From NCBI RefSeq assembly GCF_028826105.1, contig NZ_JAQGPL010000001.1, positions 5,463,501-5,527,500 on the forward strand: 64,000 nt of DNA, given 5' to 3'. This DNA comes from Paenibacillus humicola (GTDB taxonomy: Bacteria > Bacillota > Bacilli > Paenibacillales > Paenibacillaceae). Below are positions 17,327 to 26,382 of this stretch, piece after piece. Each line of letters starts with the position of its first letter. Positions within the stretch are counted from its first letter, which is position 1. A program made the position numbers and the translations under genes. The notes beneath the pieces are model-generated. The model saw only the letters and a program-made list of their open reading frames with translations, made no database searches and was not told the DNA's origin.

Positions 17327-18961
17327 CTATCCCCCCACTTTCGCGTTAAGCTGCTGCAAAAAGGCGTCGAAGCCGTGTTTCATCGTCTCGGTCAGCACCG
17401 CGGGATATATCCCGATCAGCACGATAAACGCCAGCAGTGCGATCATGGGGACCGCTTCGATGAAGCGCGCGTCGCGGATCGACGCCAGACGCTCGGGCTG
17501 AGGGCCGAACGTAATGCCGAGCACCCCTCGCAGCACATAAACCGCGGTCAGAATAACGCCAAGGACGGCAATCGCCGTCAGCGTCTTCATCGTGCCGAAC
17601 AGGCCGAGCAGCGACAGAAATTCCCCGATGAAGCCGGACAAGCCCGGCAGGCCGAGCGACGCCATCCCCGCCGCCAGCAGGATGCCGCTGATGAACGGCA
17701 CGCTCCGCGCAAGACCGCCCAGATCGGCAAGCTCCGTCGAGCCGGTCCGTTCATATATCGTGCCGACCAGCAGGAACAGGAGCGCAGAGATCAGACCGTG
17801 GGAGACAAGCTGGAAAACCGCTCCCTGCAGGCCCGTCTCGTTGAGCGACGCAAGGCCGAGCAGCACGATGCCCATATGGCTGATGGACGAATACGCCAGC
17901 ACGAGCTTGAATTCCTTCTGCACGAACGCAATCGCCGCGCCGTACAAAATGTTGATGACCCCGAGCACCGCAATGACGACCGCCCAATCCTTCGTCTGCC
18001 CCGGGAACATAAACAGCCCGAACCGGATCAGACCGTAAGCGCCCATCTTGAGCAGCACCCCGGAGTGGATCATGACGACAGGCGGCGGCGCCTCCGCATG
18101 CACCTTCAGCATCCATGTATGGAACGGGAATATCGGAAGCTTGATGCCGAACGCGATCAAGAGCAGGATGAACGCCGCCCATCGCATCGCATCCGTCATG
18201 AAAATCGTCCCCGTTACTCCTTGCGTCTGATCGGGAGGCAGGTTCACATAGGCCTGCGGGTTAGTAAGATTGCTTCCGATCACTTCATAGCTGCCGCTGT
18301 AGGTGAGATGAACCTCCTGGTTTGACGCGGCCTGGTTGATGCTGAAGCCGGCCGTGGAGACGAGCAGCACGAACGCAATCAGCATTATGGCGGAGCCGAC
18401 GCCGTTATAGAGCAGGAATTTGTTCGCGGCCCGCTCGCGGTCCATAAAGCCCCAGATGCCGATCAGGAAAAACACCGGAATCAGCGTCAGTTCGAAGAAA
18501 ATGAAGAACAGGAACACGTCGCGCGCCAGGAAGACGCCGAGCATGCCGATTTCCAAAATCAGAAACCAGATGAAATACGATTTCCAGCGTTTTTTCACAT
18601 GGACCGAAGCCAGCGCCGCCATAGCCGCAACAATTGCCGTCAGCAGCAGCAGCGGCAGCGACAGCCCGTCGATCCCCATATGGTACTGGAATTGGAACGC
18701 GTACGACGTGACCGAGGCGCCGACGGCTTCCTTGTTGAGCGAGGCGTTGATCCAGGTCGCCGTCTCTTCAAATGCCTTGCCTCCGGCGGCGCTGTCATAG
18801 TTCGCGTACAGCCAGAGCGTCAGCGCCAGCGGGATCAGCGTCGTCACGATTCCCGCCGTCTTCAGCCATCCGCTGCGCTGCTTCGGCAGAAACAGAATGA
18901 CCAATATTCCGAGCAGAGGCGAAAAGGTAATGAGCGATAAAATCGGGATGTTCGACGGCAT
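17327..18961 (-). CDS. nuoM: NADH-quinone oxidoreductase subunit M
   Basis: 544 residues, polytopic antiporter-like subunit of complex I. Landmarks are the IKLPIFPFHTWMLKVHAEAP segment with the pumping lysine and the FKLVLAYSSISHMGIVLLGL segment. The stop codon of nuoL shares base 18961 with this start, so translation is probably coupled. Length is normal for NuoM. Confidence 0.95.
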   Translation of the reverse strand: MPSNIPILSLITFSPLLGILVILFLPKQRSGWLKTAGIVTTLIPLALTLWLYANYDSAAGGKAFEETATWINASLNKEAVGASVTSYAFQFQYHMGIDGLSLPLLLLTAIVAAMAALASVHVKKRWKSYFIWFLILEIGMLGVFLARDVFLFFIFFELTLIPVFFLIGIWGFMDRERAANKFLLYNGVGSAIMLIAFVLLVSTAGFSINQAASNQEVHLTYSGSYEVIGSNLTNPQAYVNLPPDQTQGVTGTIFMTDAMRWAAFILLLIAFGIKLPIFPFHTWMLKVHAEAPPPVVMIHSGVLLKMGAYGLIRFGLFMFPGQTKDWAVVIAVLGVINILYGAAIAFVQKEFKLVLAYSSISHMGIVLLGLASLNETGLQGAVFQLVSHGLISALLFLLVGTIYERTGSTELADLGGLARSVPFISGILLAAGMASLGLPGLSGFIGEFLSLLGLFGTMKTLTAIAVLGVILTAVYVLRGVLGITFGPQPERLASIRDARFIEAVPMIALLAFIVLIGIYPAVLTETMKHGFDAFLQQLNAKVGG

Positions 18962-20832
18962 TACCAGAACCTCCTTCCGACGACCGCGACGATGAGCACG
19001 ACAAGCCCGAGCACCGTAATGAGGCCGTACGTCTGAACCTGTCCGTTCTGCAGACGGGTGCCGCCGCGGCCGAACAGAACGGCCGCTCCTCCGGCGAGCT
19101 TCACGATACCGTCCACGATATAATCGTCGATCGCATTCAGCAGCAGTCCGATTCCGCGCAGCCCTTTAACGAAAACGTAATGATACAGCTCATCGATATA
19201 ATATTTGCGCTCCAGCAGCCGGACGAGCCAGGGCGCACGCGAGGAGACGGCGTCCCGCGAAATCGTGCCTTTGACGAATACGAGCCAGCCCAGATAGATG
19301 CCGAGCAGCCCTACCGCGATCGAGACGACCATTACAAGCCCGCCTCCGCCCGGCTCCGGCTCGGACGCTCCGTTCAGCCAGGTGCCGAGCGTATCGTTCC
19401 ACGGAGTCTGCACGAAGCCGGCGACGACGGCCAGCACCGCCAGCACGACAAGCGGCACGGTCATCGTCCAAGGCGATTCGTGCGCATGCGATTCGCCCCT
19501 CGGCTTGCCGGTGAAGACGAGGAAGAACAGCCGCGACATGTAGAAGGCCGTAAAAAAGGCGGCCGCCACGCCGACGACGAACAGCGCCGGCTTCTCGTGC
19601 ATCGCCGCAGTCAAAATCGCATCCTTGGACCAGAATCCGGAAAACGGGGGGATACCCGACAGCGCCAGCGCGCCGATTCCGAACGTCCACGCCGTGATTT
19701 TCATCTTCCGGCCGAGACCGCCCATTTCCTGGATATTCTGCGTATGTACAGCATGAATGACGCTGCCTGCGCCAAGAAACAGCAGCGCCTTGAAGAACGC
19801 GTGTGTAAACAGGTGGAACACGCCGCCTGTAAGCGACCCGAGTCCGAGCGCCATCATCATGTAGCCGAGCTGGCTGACCGTGGAGTAAGCGAGCACCCGC
19901 TTGATATCGTTCTGGGCGACGCCGATCGTCGCCGCGAAAATCGCCGTAAATCCGCCGATCCACGCCACCGTATCCATCGCCGCAGGAGAAGCGGTAAAAA
20001 TATCGAACGTGCGCGCGACCAAATAAACCCCCGCCGCGACCATCGTCGCCGCGTGGATGAGCGCCGAGATCGGCGTCGGGCCTTCCATCGCGTCCGGCAG
20101 CCACACGTGCAGGGGAAATTGGCCCGATTTGCCGACGGCTCCGACGAAGATCAGCAGTGCGATCAGCGTCGTCACGCCAGCGGCAATCGTGCCGGTTTCA
20201 GGCTGGAACGCGTTATGAATATGCACGAAATCCAGCTGATGGTCCGGCATGTACCAGAACAGCAGCAGGATGCCGAGCAACAGCCCCGCATCCCCGATCC
20301 GGGTAACGATAAACGCCTTTTTGGCCGCCGCCTTCGCCTCCGGCTTGGTGTACCAGAAGCCGACGAGCAGGAACGAACAGACGCCGACCAGCTCCCAGAA
20401 AATATAGAGCGTCAGCATATTGTCGGCCAACACGAGCCCGAGCATCGAGAACGTAAACAGAGCCACGTAGCTGTAAAACACCGAAATCCGCTCGTCGTCC
20501 TTCATATACCCCGCCGAATACAGATTGACGAGAAAGCTGACGAGCGAAACGACGACAAGCATGAGCGCCGTCAGGTTCGTCACTTCAAAGCCGGCGTTCA
20601 GCTGCACGCTGCCGGCGCTGAGCCAATTGACGGAATATTGATAATAAGAGGAGCCGTCTCTCATATGCTCGGCGAGCACAAGCACGGACATCACAAGCGC
20701 GCCCAGCGATCCGATCGTGCCGAGCAGAACGCCGAGCAGTCCGTGATTGCGGCCGAAAGCGAGCAGCAGCACGTAAACCGCCAGCGGGAAGAGCGGAATG
20801 ATCCAGGCAAGCTCCGAAAAAGTCGTGTTCAC
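18961..20832 (-). CDS. nuoL: NADH-quinone oxidoreductase subunit L
   Basis: 623 residues. The largest antiporter-like subunit; its C-terminal lateral helix runs along the membrane arm. Typical segments are GKSGQFPLHVWLPDAMEGPT with the proton-channel lysine and NDIKRVLAYSTVSQLGYMMM. The C-terminal part (about 500-623) contains the long amphipathic helix region and a final membrane helix. It begins 8 bases after nuoK. Confidence 0.95.
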   Translation of the reverse strand: MNTTFSELAWIIPLFPLAVYVLLLAFGRNHGLLGVLLGTIGSLGALVMSVLVLAEHMRDGSSYYQYSVNWLSAGSVQLNAGFEVTNLTALMLVVVSLVSFLVNLYSAGYMKDDERISVFYSYVALFTFSMLGLVLADNMLTLYIFWELVGVCSFLLVGFWYTKPEAKAAAKKAFIVTRIGDAGLLLGILLLFWYMPDHQLDFVHIHNAFQPETGTIAAGVTTLIALLIFVGAVGKSGQFPLHVWLPDAMEGPTPISALIHAATMVAAGVYLVARTFDIFTASPAAMDTVAWIGGFTAIFAATIGVAQNDIKRVLAYSTVSQLGYMMMALGLGSLTGGVFHLFTHAFFKALLFLGAGSVIHAVHTQNIQEMGGLGRKMKITAWTFGIGALALSGIPPFSGFWSKDAILTAAMHEKPALFVVGVAAAFFTAFYMSRLFFLVFTGKPRGESHAHESPWTMTVPLVVLAVLAVVAGFVQTPWNDTLGTWLNGASEPEPGGGGLVMVVSIAVGLLGIYLGWLVFVKGTISRDAVSSRAPWLVRLLERKYYIDELYHYVFVKGLRGIGLLLNAIDDYIVDGIVKLAGGAAVLFGRGGTRLQNGQVQTYGLITVLGLVVLIVAVVGRRFW

Positions 20833-20839
20833 GCTAAGC

Positions 20840-21142
20840 TTACCTCCTCATTTCGTCGAATTCGTCGACGTTTACCGTGCCGCGCGCGCGGAACAGCGCG
20901 ATGAGCACCGCGATGCCGACCGCCGCTTCCGCTGCCGCGACCGCGATCGTAAAGAGCGAGAACATTTGCCCCTTCAGCGAAGGCACGACGCCGTATTTGG
21001 AGAACGCGACCAGGTTCAGGTTAACCGCGTTCAGCATCAGTTCGATGGACAGCAGCACGACGACCGCGTTCCGTTTCACAAGCGCCCCGTACAGGCCGAT
21101 GCAGAACAGAATGGCCGCCATCGTCAAATAGGACGATAACAT
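20840..21142 (-). CDS. nuoK: NADH-quinone oxidoreductase subunit K
   Basis: 100 residues and three membrane helices, the standard NuoK size. Conserved buried glutamates lie in [15 protein letters not shown] and [14 protein letters not shown], which form part of the central proton path. It starts on the base before the nuoJ stop, so the genes are head to tail. Confidence 0.95.
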   Translation of the reverse strand: MLSSYLTMAAILFCIGLYGALVKRNAVVVLLSIELMLNAVNLNLVAFSKYGVVPSLKGQMFSLFTIAVAAAEAAVGIAVLIALFRARGTVNVDEFDEMRR

Positions 21143-21661
21143 TCAGTCCGCCTCCTTCTTCGCAAGTACAATCGCCCCGATAAACGCCACCGTCAGCAGC
21201 ACCGATACAAGCTCGAACGGCACGACATAAGCGCTGAACAGCTGCTTGCCGATTTCAAGCGTATTGTCCGCCCCGGGCTGAAACGGCTGCGGCGGCTCCG
21301 GAAAATCCGTCTGCCGGATGGCAAAGAACAGGATGCCGAACAGCGCCAGTGCGCCGACCGCAGCCAGCGTTTCCTTGAGCGGGCGTACCGGCTCCGTCCC
21401 GCCTTCCTGGTGCTTGGTCATCATAATGCCGAAAATCATCAGAATCGACACGGCGCCGGCATAGATAAGCACCTGCACGAACGCCAGAAATTCCGCTTGA
21501 AGCAGGACGAACATGCCGGCGACGCCGATGAAGACCGCGGCGAGCGAGACCACCATATGCACGACCTTCGTAAAGCTGATCATCAGCACCGAGCCGCAAA
21601 TAATGATCACGGCAAAGATGAAAAACGCGATGAACTCGCCGGTCAAATTCAGATTGAACAT
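21143..21661 (-). CDS. nuoJ: NADH-quinone oxidoreductase subunit J
   Basis: 172 residues and five predicted membrane helices. The family motif is seen in FLAFVQVLIYAGAVSILMIF. NuoJ carries the helix with a pi-bulge that couples quinone reduction to pumping. It is three bases downstream of nuoI. Confidence 0.95.
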   Translation of the reverse strand: MFNLNLTGEFIAFFIFAVIIICGSVLMISFTKVVHMVVSLAAVFIGVAGMFVLLQAEFLAFVQVLIYAGAVSILMIFGIMMTKHQEGGTEPVRPLKETLAAVGALALFGILFFAIRQTDFPEPPQPFQPGADNTLEIGKQLFSAYVVPFELVSVLLTVAFIGAIVLAKKEAD

Positions 21662-21664
21662 GGT

Positions 21665-22120
21665 TTATTTCGCGCCCCCCTTGGCGGCTTGCGGAGCGCC
21701 GATATTGTTGTTGTCCTGGCGGACGTTCACGTTGTTGTCGTCCAGCCACTCCCGGTCCTTGAACAGCTCGTCGCGGCTGTAGGACGCCAGCTCGAAATTG
21801 TTCGTCATGACGATCGCCTCCGTCGGACACACCTCGGTGCACAGGTCGCACAAAATGCAGATTTCGAAGTTGATGTCGTAGGTATCGATGACTTTCCCTT
21901 TTTTGTCCGGATCGGGATTCGGCTTGCCGGTCAGCGTAATGCATTCCGTCGGGCAAATACGCGCGCACTGGTTGCAGACGATACATTTGTCGGGCTCGAA
22001 ATGCTGGATGCCGCGGAAGCGGTCCGGCATAATAATCGGCTCGTCGGGATAGGAAATGGTGACTTTTTTCGAGGTCATCGATTTCAGCGTAACGCCAAGC
22101 CCTTTGAGTAGACCTTTCAT
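21665..22120 (-). CDS. nuoI: NADH-quinone oxidoreductase subunit I (2 x 4Fe-4S)
   Basis: 151 residues from the ATG at 22120, behind AGGAGGAACGGGA. An in-frame extension to 22198 reads through an inverted-repeat element and is not coding. Two 4Fe-4S motifs are complete: C46-x2-C49-x2-C52-x3-C56 (CIVCNQCARICP) and C88-x2-C91-x2-C94-x3-C98 (CILCDLCTEVCP). These are clusters N6a and N6b, linking the peripheral arm to NuoB. This is the only nuo gene whose upstream spacer (112 bases) carries a hairpin element abutting the ribosome site. Confidence 0.95.
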   Translation of the reverse strand: MKGLLKGLGVTLKSMTSKKVTISYPDEPIIMPDRFRGIQHFEPDKCIVCNQCARICPTECITLTGKPNPDPDKKGKVIDTYDINFEICILCDLCTEVCPTEAIVMTNNFELASYSRDELFKDREWLDDNNVNVRQDNNNIGAPQAAKGGAK

Positions 22121-22136
22121 TCCCGTTCCTCCTAAG

Positions 22137-22232
22137 AAGTTTTGCATCAGGCAAAACTTGACTTCGCGAGAGCGGCCGCCTCTTCGGCGGCGAAGCAAGT
22201 TTCTTCCTTTGGAAAAGAAGCAAAGCTTCGGC
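22137..22232 (-). repeat. Inverted-repeat element abutting the RBS of nuoI (family copy 2)
   Basis: AAGTTTTGC (22137-22145) and GCAAAACTT (22151-22159) form a 9-bp stem with a 5-base loop, followed by GACTTCGCGAGAGC (22160-22173). In gene sense the hairpin ends three bases before the Shine-Dalgarno AGGAGG (22128-22133). The rest of the spacer up to the nuoH stop has further small inverted repeats (GCCGCC/GGCGGC and TTCCTTTGGAA), giving a highly structured leader. Confidence 0.7.
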
Positions 22233-23243
22233 TTATTTTACGAACAGCTCCAAATAAACAGCCGTGACGAACACGTTCAGGATCGCCAGCGGCAGCAGCA
22301 CCTTCCAGCCGAGGCCCATCAGCTGATCGACCCGGATCCGGGGCATCGTCGCCCGCAGCCAGAACAAGAAGAACACGATAAACCCGAACTTCAGCAGAAA
22401 CCAGATAATCCCCGGCACGAAATCGAGGAAAGCCAGCGGCGCATGCCACCCGCCGAGAAACAGCACCGTCGTCAGCGCGGCAATCGCGTAGACGTAGACG
22501 TATTCCGTCAGCATGAAGAAAGCGAAGCGGAAGCCGCTGTATTCGACATGATAACCGGCGACAAGCTCCGATTCCGCTTCCGGCAGGTCGAACGGCGTCC
22601 GGTTCAGCTCGGACACCGCCGCGATGACGAATACGGCGAAGCCGATAATTTGCGGCAGGAAATTCCACTGCCAGAACCAGTCGCCCTGCTGGTCGGCGAT
22701 GCCGCGCAGATTAAGCGTTCCGGATACCATGACGACGCCGACGACGGAAATGACAAGCGGAACCTCGTAGCTGATCATTTGCGCCGCCGAACGCATGCCG
22801 CCGAGCAGCGCGTATTTATTGTTTGACGACCAGCCGCCGAGCACGATCGCGATCGTGGAAATGCCCGACAGCGCGACGTAATACAAAAGCCCGACGTTGA
22901 TATCGGCGAAATAAAGCTTTTGCGTATACGGGATGACCGCCAGAACCGCGAAGGCCGGGACGTAAGCGAGCACCGGCGCGAGTACGAACAGTGCGCGGTC
23001 GGCTTTGCGCGGAATGGTGTCCTCCTTGATCAGCAGCTTCAAAATATCGGCGAACGATTGGAACAACCCTAGAGGACCGACGCGGTTCGGGCCGATCCGC
23101 AGCTGCATCCAGCCGATTACCTTTCGCTCGAAATAGATCGCGTAGGAGACAAAGCCGAGCACCAGCGCGAGCAGAACGACCCCCCATAAAAAGAAGATGA
23201 GGGCGTGTCCCCACGTCAGCGTTTCGTTCAGCCAGGAGCCCAT
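22233..23243 (-). CDS. nuoH: NADH-quinone oxidoreductase subunit H
   Basis: 336 residues, eight or nine membrane helices. It contacts the quinone chamber. Hallmarks are ERKVIGWMQLRIGPNRVGPL near the N-terminus and the acidic loop SELNRTPFDLPEAESELVAG. Its start overlaps the nuoD stop by one base. Confidence 0.96.
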   Translation of the reverse strand: MGSWLNETLTWGHALIFFLWGVVLLALVLGFVSYAIYFERKVIGWMQLRIGPNRVGPLGLFQSFADILKLLIKEDTIPRKADRALFVLAPVLAYVPAFAVLAVIPYTQKLYFADINVGLLYYVALSGISTIAIVLGGWSSNNKYALLGGMRSAAQMISYEVPLVISVVGVVMVSGTLNLRGIADQQGDWFWQWNFLPQIIGFAVFVIAAVSELNRTPFDLPEAESELVAGYHVEYSGFRFAFFMLTEYVYVYAIAALTTVLFLGGWHAPLAFLDFVPGIIWFLLKFGFIVFFLFWLRATMPRIRVDQLMGLGWKVLLPLAILNVFVTAVYLELFVK

Positions 23244-24343
23244 CAGCAGTCCACCTCCCCGACGACAATGTCGATGCCGCCCAAAATCGTGATGAGGTTC
23301 GTCATCGTCTCGCCGACCAGCAGCTTCGGCAAAATTTGCAGGTTGACGAAGGACGGACGGCGGAATTTGAGCCGGTACGGCTCCGCCTTGCCTTTGGATA
23401 CGATATGGCAGCCGATTTCGCCGCGCGGCGATTCGATCCGGACGTACGCCTCGCCGGCCGGCGGACGAATGACGCGGGGCACTTTGCCCATCGTTTCGCC
23501 CGAGGACGGAAACTGCTCCACCGCCTGTTTCAGGATGCGAAGGCTCTGGCGCACTTCCTCAAGCCGGATCAGATAGCGGTCGTAGCAGTCGCCGTTTTTC
23601 CCCAGCGGAACGTCGAATTCGAAGCGGCTGTACAGGCTGTACGGCTCCGCCTTGCGGATATCCCAGTCTACTCCGGTGCACCTCAGGTTGGCGCCGGAGA
23701 GGCCGTAATCGATTGCGGTTTGCGCGTCGTAGGCGCCGACCCCCTTAATCCGGGCGAGAAAGATTTCGTTGCCGCTGACAAGGTTGTCGTATTCCTCCAG
23801 CTTCTTCTCCATGTACGGAAGAAATTCCCGCACCTTGTCGATCCAGCCGTCCGGCGCGTCCCACTTCACGCCGCCCACGCGCATGTAGTTATAGGTCAGC
23901 CGGGCGCCGCACAATTCGTTGAACAGGTCGATAATGATCTCCCGGTCGCGGAAGGCGTACAAAAACGGGCTCATCGCCCCGATATCGAGCAGGTAGGTTC
24001 CCCACCAGACGAGATGGCTTGCGACGCGCTGCAGCTCCATGACGATCAAACGCATGAATTCGGCGCGCTCCGGAATCTCGATGCCCATCATCGTCTCGAC
24101 GGCATGGCAGAGCACGTAGTTGTTCGTCATCGCGGACACGTAGTCCATCCGGTCGGTGTACGGTATGATTTGCGTATAGTTCAGGTTTTCCGCCAGCTTC
24201 TCGGTTCCCCGGTGCAAATAGCCCATAACCGGAATCGCCTCGTTGATGACCTCGCCGTCGAGCTTGACGACGATGCGGAAAACGCCGTGAGTGCTCGGAT
24301 GCTGCGGGCCGACGTTAAGCAGCAGTTCTTCGGTACGGATCAC
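23243..24343 (-). CDS. nuoD: NADH-quinone oxidoreductase subunit D (49 kDa type)
   Basis: 366 residues, a separate NuoD rather than a NuoCD fusion. It forms the quinone pocket with NuoB. The NVGPQHPSTHGVFRIVVKLD loop carries the conserved quinone-contacting histidine, and the C-terminal GGIDIVVGEVDC is characteristic. The ancestral nickel-hydrogenase cysteines are absent, as expected. It starts 6 bases after nuoC. Confidence 0.96.
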   Translation of the reverse strand: MIRTEELLLNVGPQHPSTHGVFRIVVKLDGEVINEAIPVMGYLHRGTEKLAENLNYTQIIPYTDRMDYVSAMTNNYVLCHAVETMMGIEIPERAEFMRLIVMELQRVASHLVWWGTYLLDIGAMSPFLYAFRDREIIIDLFNELCGARLTYNYMRVGGVKWDAPDGWIDKVREFLPYMEKKLEEYDNLVSGNEIFLARIKGVGAYDAQTAIDYGLSGANLRCTGVDWDIRKAEPYSLYSRFEFDVPLGKNGDCYDRYLIRLEEVRQSLRILKQAVEQFPSSGETMGKVPRVIRPPAGEAYVRIESPRGEIGCHIVSKGKAEPYRLKFRRPSFVNLQILPKLLVGETMTNLITILGGIDIVVGEVDC

Positions 24344-24349
24344 AGGCGC

Positions 24350-25327
24350 TTACACCTCCGGGTCGAGCGGTTCATAGTCTTTGCGAAGCGGATGGCCGAC
24401 CCAGTCGTCCGGCATCATAATGCGGCGCAGATCGGGGTGACCGGGAAAATCGATGCCGAGCAGATCGAAAATTTCCCGCTCGTTCCAGTTCGCCGTCGCC
24501 CAGACCGGCGTCGCGGACGGCACGGACGGCTCCTCGCGGTCCGTCTTCACCTTGACGGCCGCTTCGCGTTTCGTTTCCAGGGAAACGAGATGATATACAA
24601 CTTCCATGTAAGATTCGTAATCAACGCCCGACACGTTGCGCAAATAATGGAAGCCGAGCGAAGAATCCGTTTTCAGCAAACGGGCCGCTTCGCTCCAATA
24701 ATCGGCTTTCACCGTTACCGTCGGCAAATCGCCGTTCATTTCGTTGATGACCGCTTCCTCGACGGCTCCATCATGAACGTGCGTGCGGAGCAGCCGGACG
24801 ATCTCGTCAAGCTCCGGCTGCTTCGGCGAAGGCGGCTTCGGCTCAGCGGGGGCCGCGCCCGCTCCGGCCTTCACCGCGGCGCGGGCCGCGCGCGCTTCCG
24901 CGGCGGCCTTCAGCTTCGCCTCGCGCTCCGGGTCGGCCGCGGGTGCTTCGCCCGCCGGCGCTCCGCCGCCCGCCGGCGCTTCGCCGCCCGCGGCGGCAGC
25001 CTTCGCCGCGGCGCGGGCCGCGCGCGCTTCCGCGGCGGCCTTCAGCTTCGCCTCGCGCTCCGGGTCGGCCGCGGGTGCTTCGCCCGCCGGCGCTCCACCG
25101 CCCTCGCCAGCGGCCTTCGCCGCGGCGGGGGCTTCCGGCGTTTCCGCATCGGCAGCCGAAGGTGCGCCGCTGTCCGCTTCGGAAGCCTGCCCGCCGGACG
25201 CAGCCGGTTCGGCGGCTGTCGTCTCCGCGGGCGGCGCCGCTTCCTCAGGCGCCGATGACGCGCCGTCTCCAGCCTCATCGCCGCGGCTTCCGTCCGGCTT
25301 CAGCTCTTTATCCTTCTCTTCGCTCAT
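24350..25327 (-). CDS. nuoC: NADH-quinone oxidoreductase subunit C with long low-complexity N-terminus
   Basis: 325 residues from the ATG at 25327, which overlaps the nuoB stop as ATGA; a frame upstream of it lies inside nuoB. The normal NuoC (30 kDa) domain occupies about residues 170-325, including the family signature [24 protein letters not shown]. The first 170 residues are almost only Ala, Glu, Pro, Gly, Lys and Arg. They contain a tandem 44-residue repeat ([23 protein letters not shown], residues 78-106 and 122-150). The repeat mirrors a perfect 91-bp DNA duplication. The extension is predicted disordered or helical and has no known role. Confidence 0.93.
   Translation of the reverse strand: MSEEKDKELKPDGSRGDEAGDGASSAPEEAAPPAETTAAEPAASGGQASEADSGAPSAADAETPEAPAAAKAAGEGGGAPAGEAPAADPEREAKLKAAAEARAARAAAKAAAAGGEAPAGGGAPAGEAPAADPEREAKLKAAAEARAARAAVKAGAGAAPAEPKPPSPKQPELDEIVRLLRTHVHDGAVEEAVINEMNGDLPTVTVKADYWSEAARLLKTDSSLGFHYLRNVSGVDYESYMEVVYHLVSLETKREAAVKVKTDREEPSVPSATPVWATANWNEREIFDLLGIDFPGHPDLRRIMMPDDWVGHPLRKDYEPLDPEV
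24874..25096. repeat. Perfect 91-bp direct repeat inside nuoC
   Basis: Bases 24874-24964 and 25006-25096 are identical over 91 positions, offset by 132 bases (44 codons), so reading frame is kept. They flank a shorter GCC/CGC-rich linker. Perfect identity in a coding region suggests a recent or homogenised duplication. Confidence 0.9.
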
Positions 25328-25842
25328 CGGCTCGTCACCCGCTTCCCGGTTTTCGCCTCGTAGCGGATTTTCTCCTGAAGCTTGTTGATCCCGTAAATCA
25401 GCGCCGCCGGATTCGGCGGACATCCGGGTATATAAACGTCTACGGGCACGATCTGGTCGACGCCCTTCATAACGGCATACGATTTAACGTACGGTCCGCC
25501 CGCCGTCGCGCACGAGCCCATCGCGATGACCCATTTCGGCTCCGGCATCTGATCGTACAGACGCCGCAGCAGCGGTCCCATTTTCTTCGTGACCGTGCCG
25601 GCGACGATCATGACGTCCGATTGGCGCGGCGACGTACGGAAAATAACGCCGAAGCGGTCGAGATCGTAATGGGATGCGCCGGTCCCCATCATTTCAATGG
25701 CACAGCAGGCCAGCCCGAACGTAAGCGGCCAGAGCGAATTGCTCCGCGCCCACGCCTTCAGCTGCTCCAGCGTGCCCATAAACACGTTCCGTTCCAATTC
25801 CTGCCGCTCTTCCGGGGAAATCGATTCTAAATTGAATTCCAT
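25324..25842 (-). CDS. nuoB: NADH-quinone oxidoreductase subunit B (cluster N2)
   Basis: 172 residues. It binds the terminal 4Fe-4S cluster N2 that reduces quinone. All four ligands are present: adjacent C46 and C47 in [11 protein letters not shown]111 in MGSCATAGG, and C141 in IPGCPPNP. Its start overlaps the end of nuoA by 16 bases and its stop overlaps nuoC (ATGA), so the three genes are translationally linked. Confidence 0.96.
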   Translation of the reverse strand: MEFNLESISPEERQELERNVFMGTLEQLKAWARSNSLWPLTFGLACCAIEMMGTGASHYDLDRFGVIFRTSPRQSDVMIVAGTVTKKMGPLLRRLYDQMPEPKWVIAMGSCATAGGPYVKSYAVMKGVDQIVPVDVYIPGCPPNPAALIYGINKLQEKIRYEAKTGKRVTSR

Positions 25843-26198
25843 TTGAGCACCTTCTTTTTCCAGGCGTAGATCAGGCCGACCAGAAGCAACCCGACAAAAA
25901 TAATCATCTCGACAAGCGCAAATAAGCCGAGCTGCTTATACGCTACGGCCCATGGATATAGGAAGACGGTCTCCACATCGAATACGACAAACATCAGCGC
26001 GAACAAATAATAACGCACATTGAAACGGACCTGGCCTTCCCCTACCGGTTCGTTCCCGCTTTCGTACGTCGTCTTCTTCTCCTCCGTCGGCCTGCTCGGC
26101 CGAAGCAGCCGGCCGGTTGTCAGCGCTACAGCCGGAAGCAAAATCCCAAGCAAAATGAAGATCGTCACAATCACATAATTGTTGATGTACTTCTCCAT
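25827..26198 (-). CDS. nuoA: NADH-quinone oxidoreductase subunit A
   Basis: 123 residues, three membrane helices, standard NuoA. The loop [20 protein letters not shown] and the helix [20 protein letters not shown] with conserved acidic residues are typical. First gene of the operon, with GGAGGCGATGAT in front and a sigma-A-like promoter at 26269-26297. Confidence 0.96.
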   Translation of the reverse strand: MEKYINNYVIVTIFILLGILLPAVALTTGRLLRPSRPTEEKKTTYESGNEPVGEGQVRFNVRYYLFALMFVVFDVETVFLYPWAVAYKQLGLFALVEMIIFVGLLLVGLIYAWKKKVLKWNSI

Positions 26199-26268
26199 AT
26201 CATCGCCTCCGCGGGATCGAATAGGGGCGGGAACAGAGGCCGCGCCGCTCGGTCAAATTTCCCTCACA

Positions 26269-26297
26269 ATTATAACAAAAGCTGTCATCCTCGTCTA
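26269..26297 (-). promoter_or_regulatory. Candidate sigma-A promoter of the nuo operon
   Basis: Minus strand: TAGACG (26292-26297), 17 bases, TATAAT (26269-26274) preceded by TGT, giving an extended -10. The leader to nuoA is about 65 bases. Confidence 0.55.
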
Positions 26298-26382
26298 TTG
26301 CCGATTGAATGCGCTTCCCGAGACGCGGCACCGAGGAGTATTTGACATCATTATCCTATTCAGAGGTGCTGCTGCAGCAAAA

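Noticed and set aside
15818..18325. 835-codon open frame on the plus strand
   Set aside because: It is antisense to nuoN and nuoM, rich in Arg/His/Gln/Asp as expected from the opposite strand of GC-rich membrane-protein genes, and has no ribosome site.
22121..22198. N-terminal extension of NuoI
   Set aside because: It reads through the hairpin element and the ribosome site; the ATG at 22120 fits family length.
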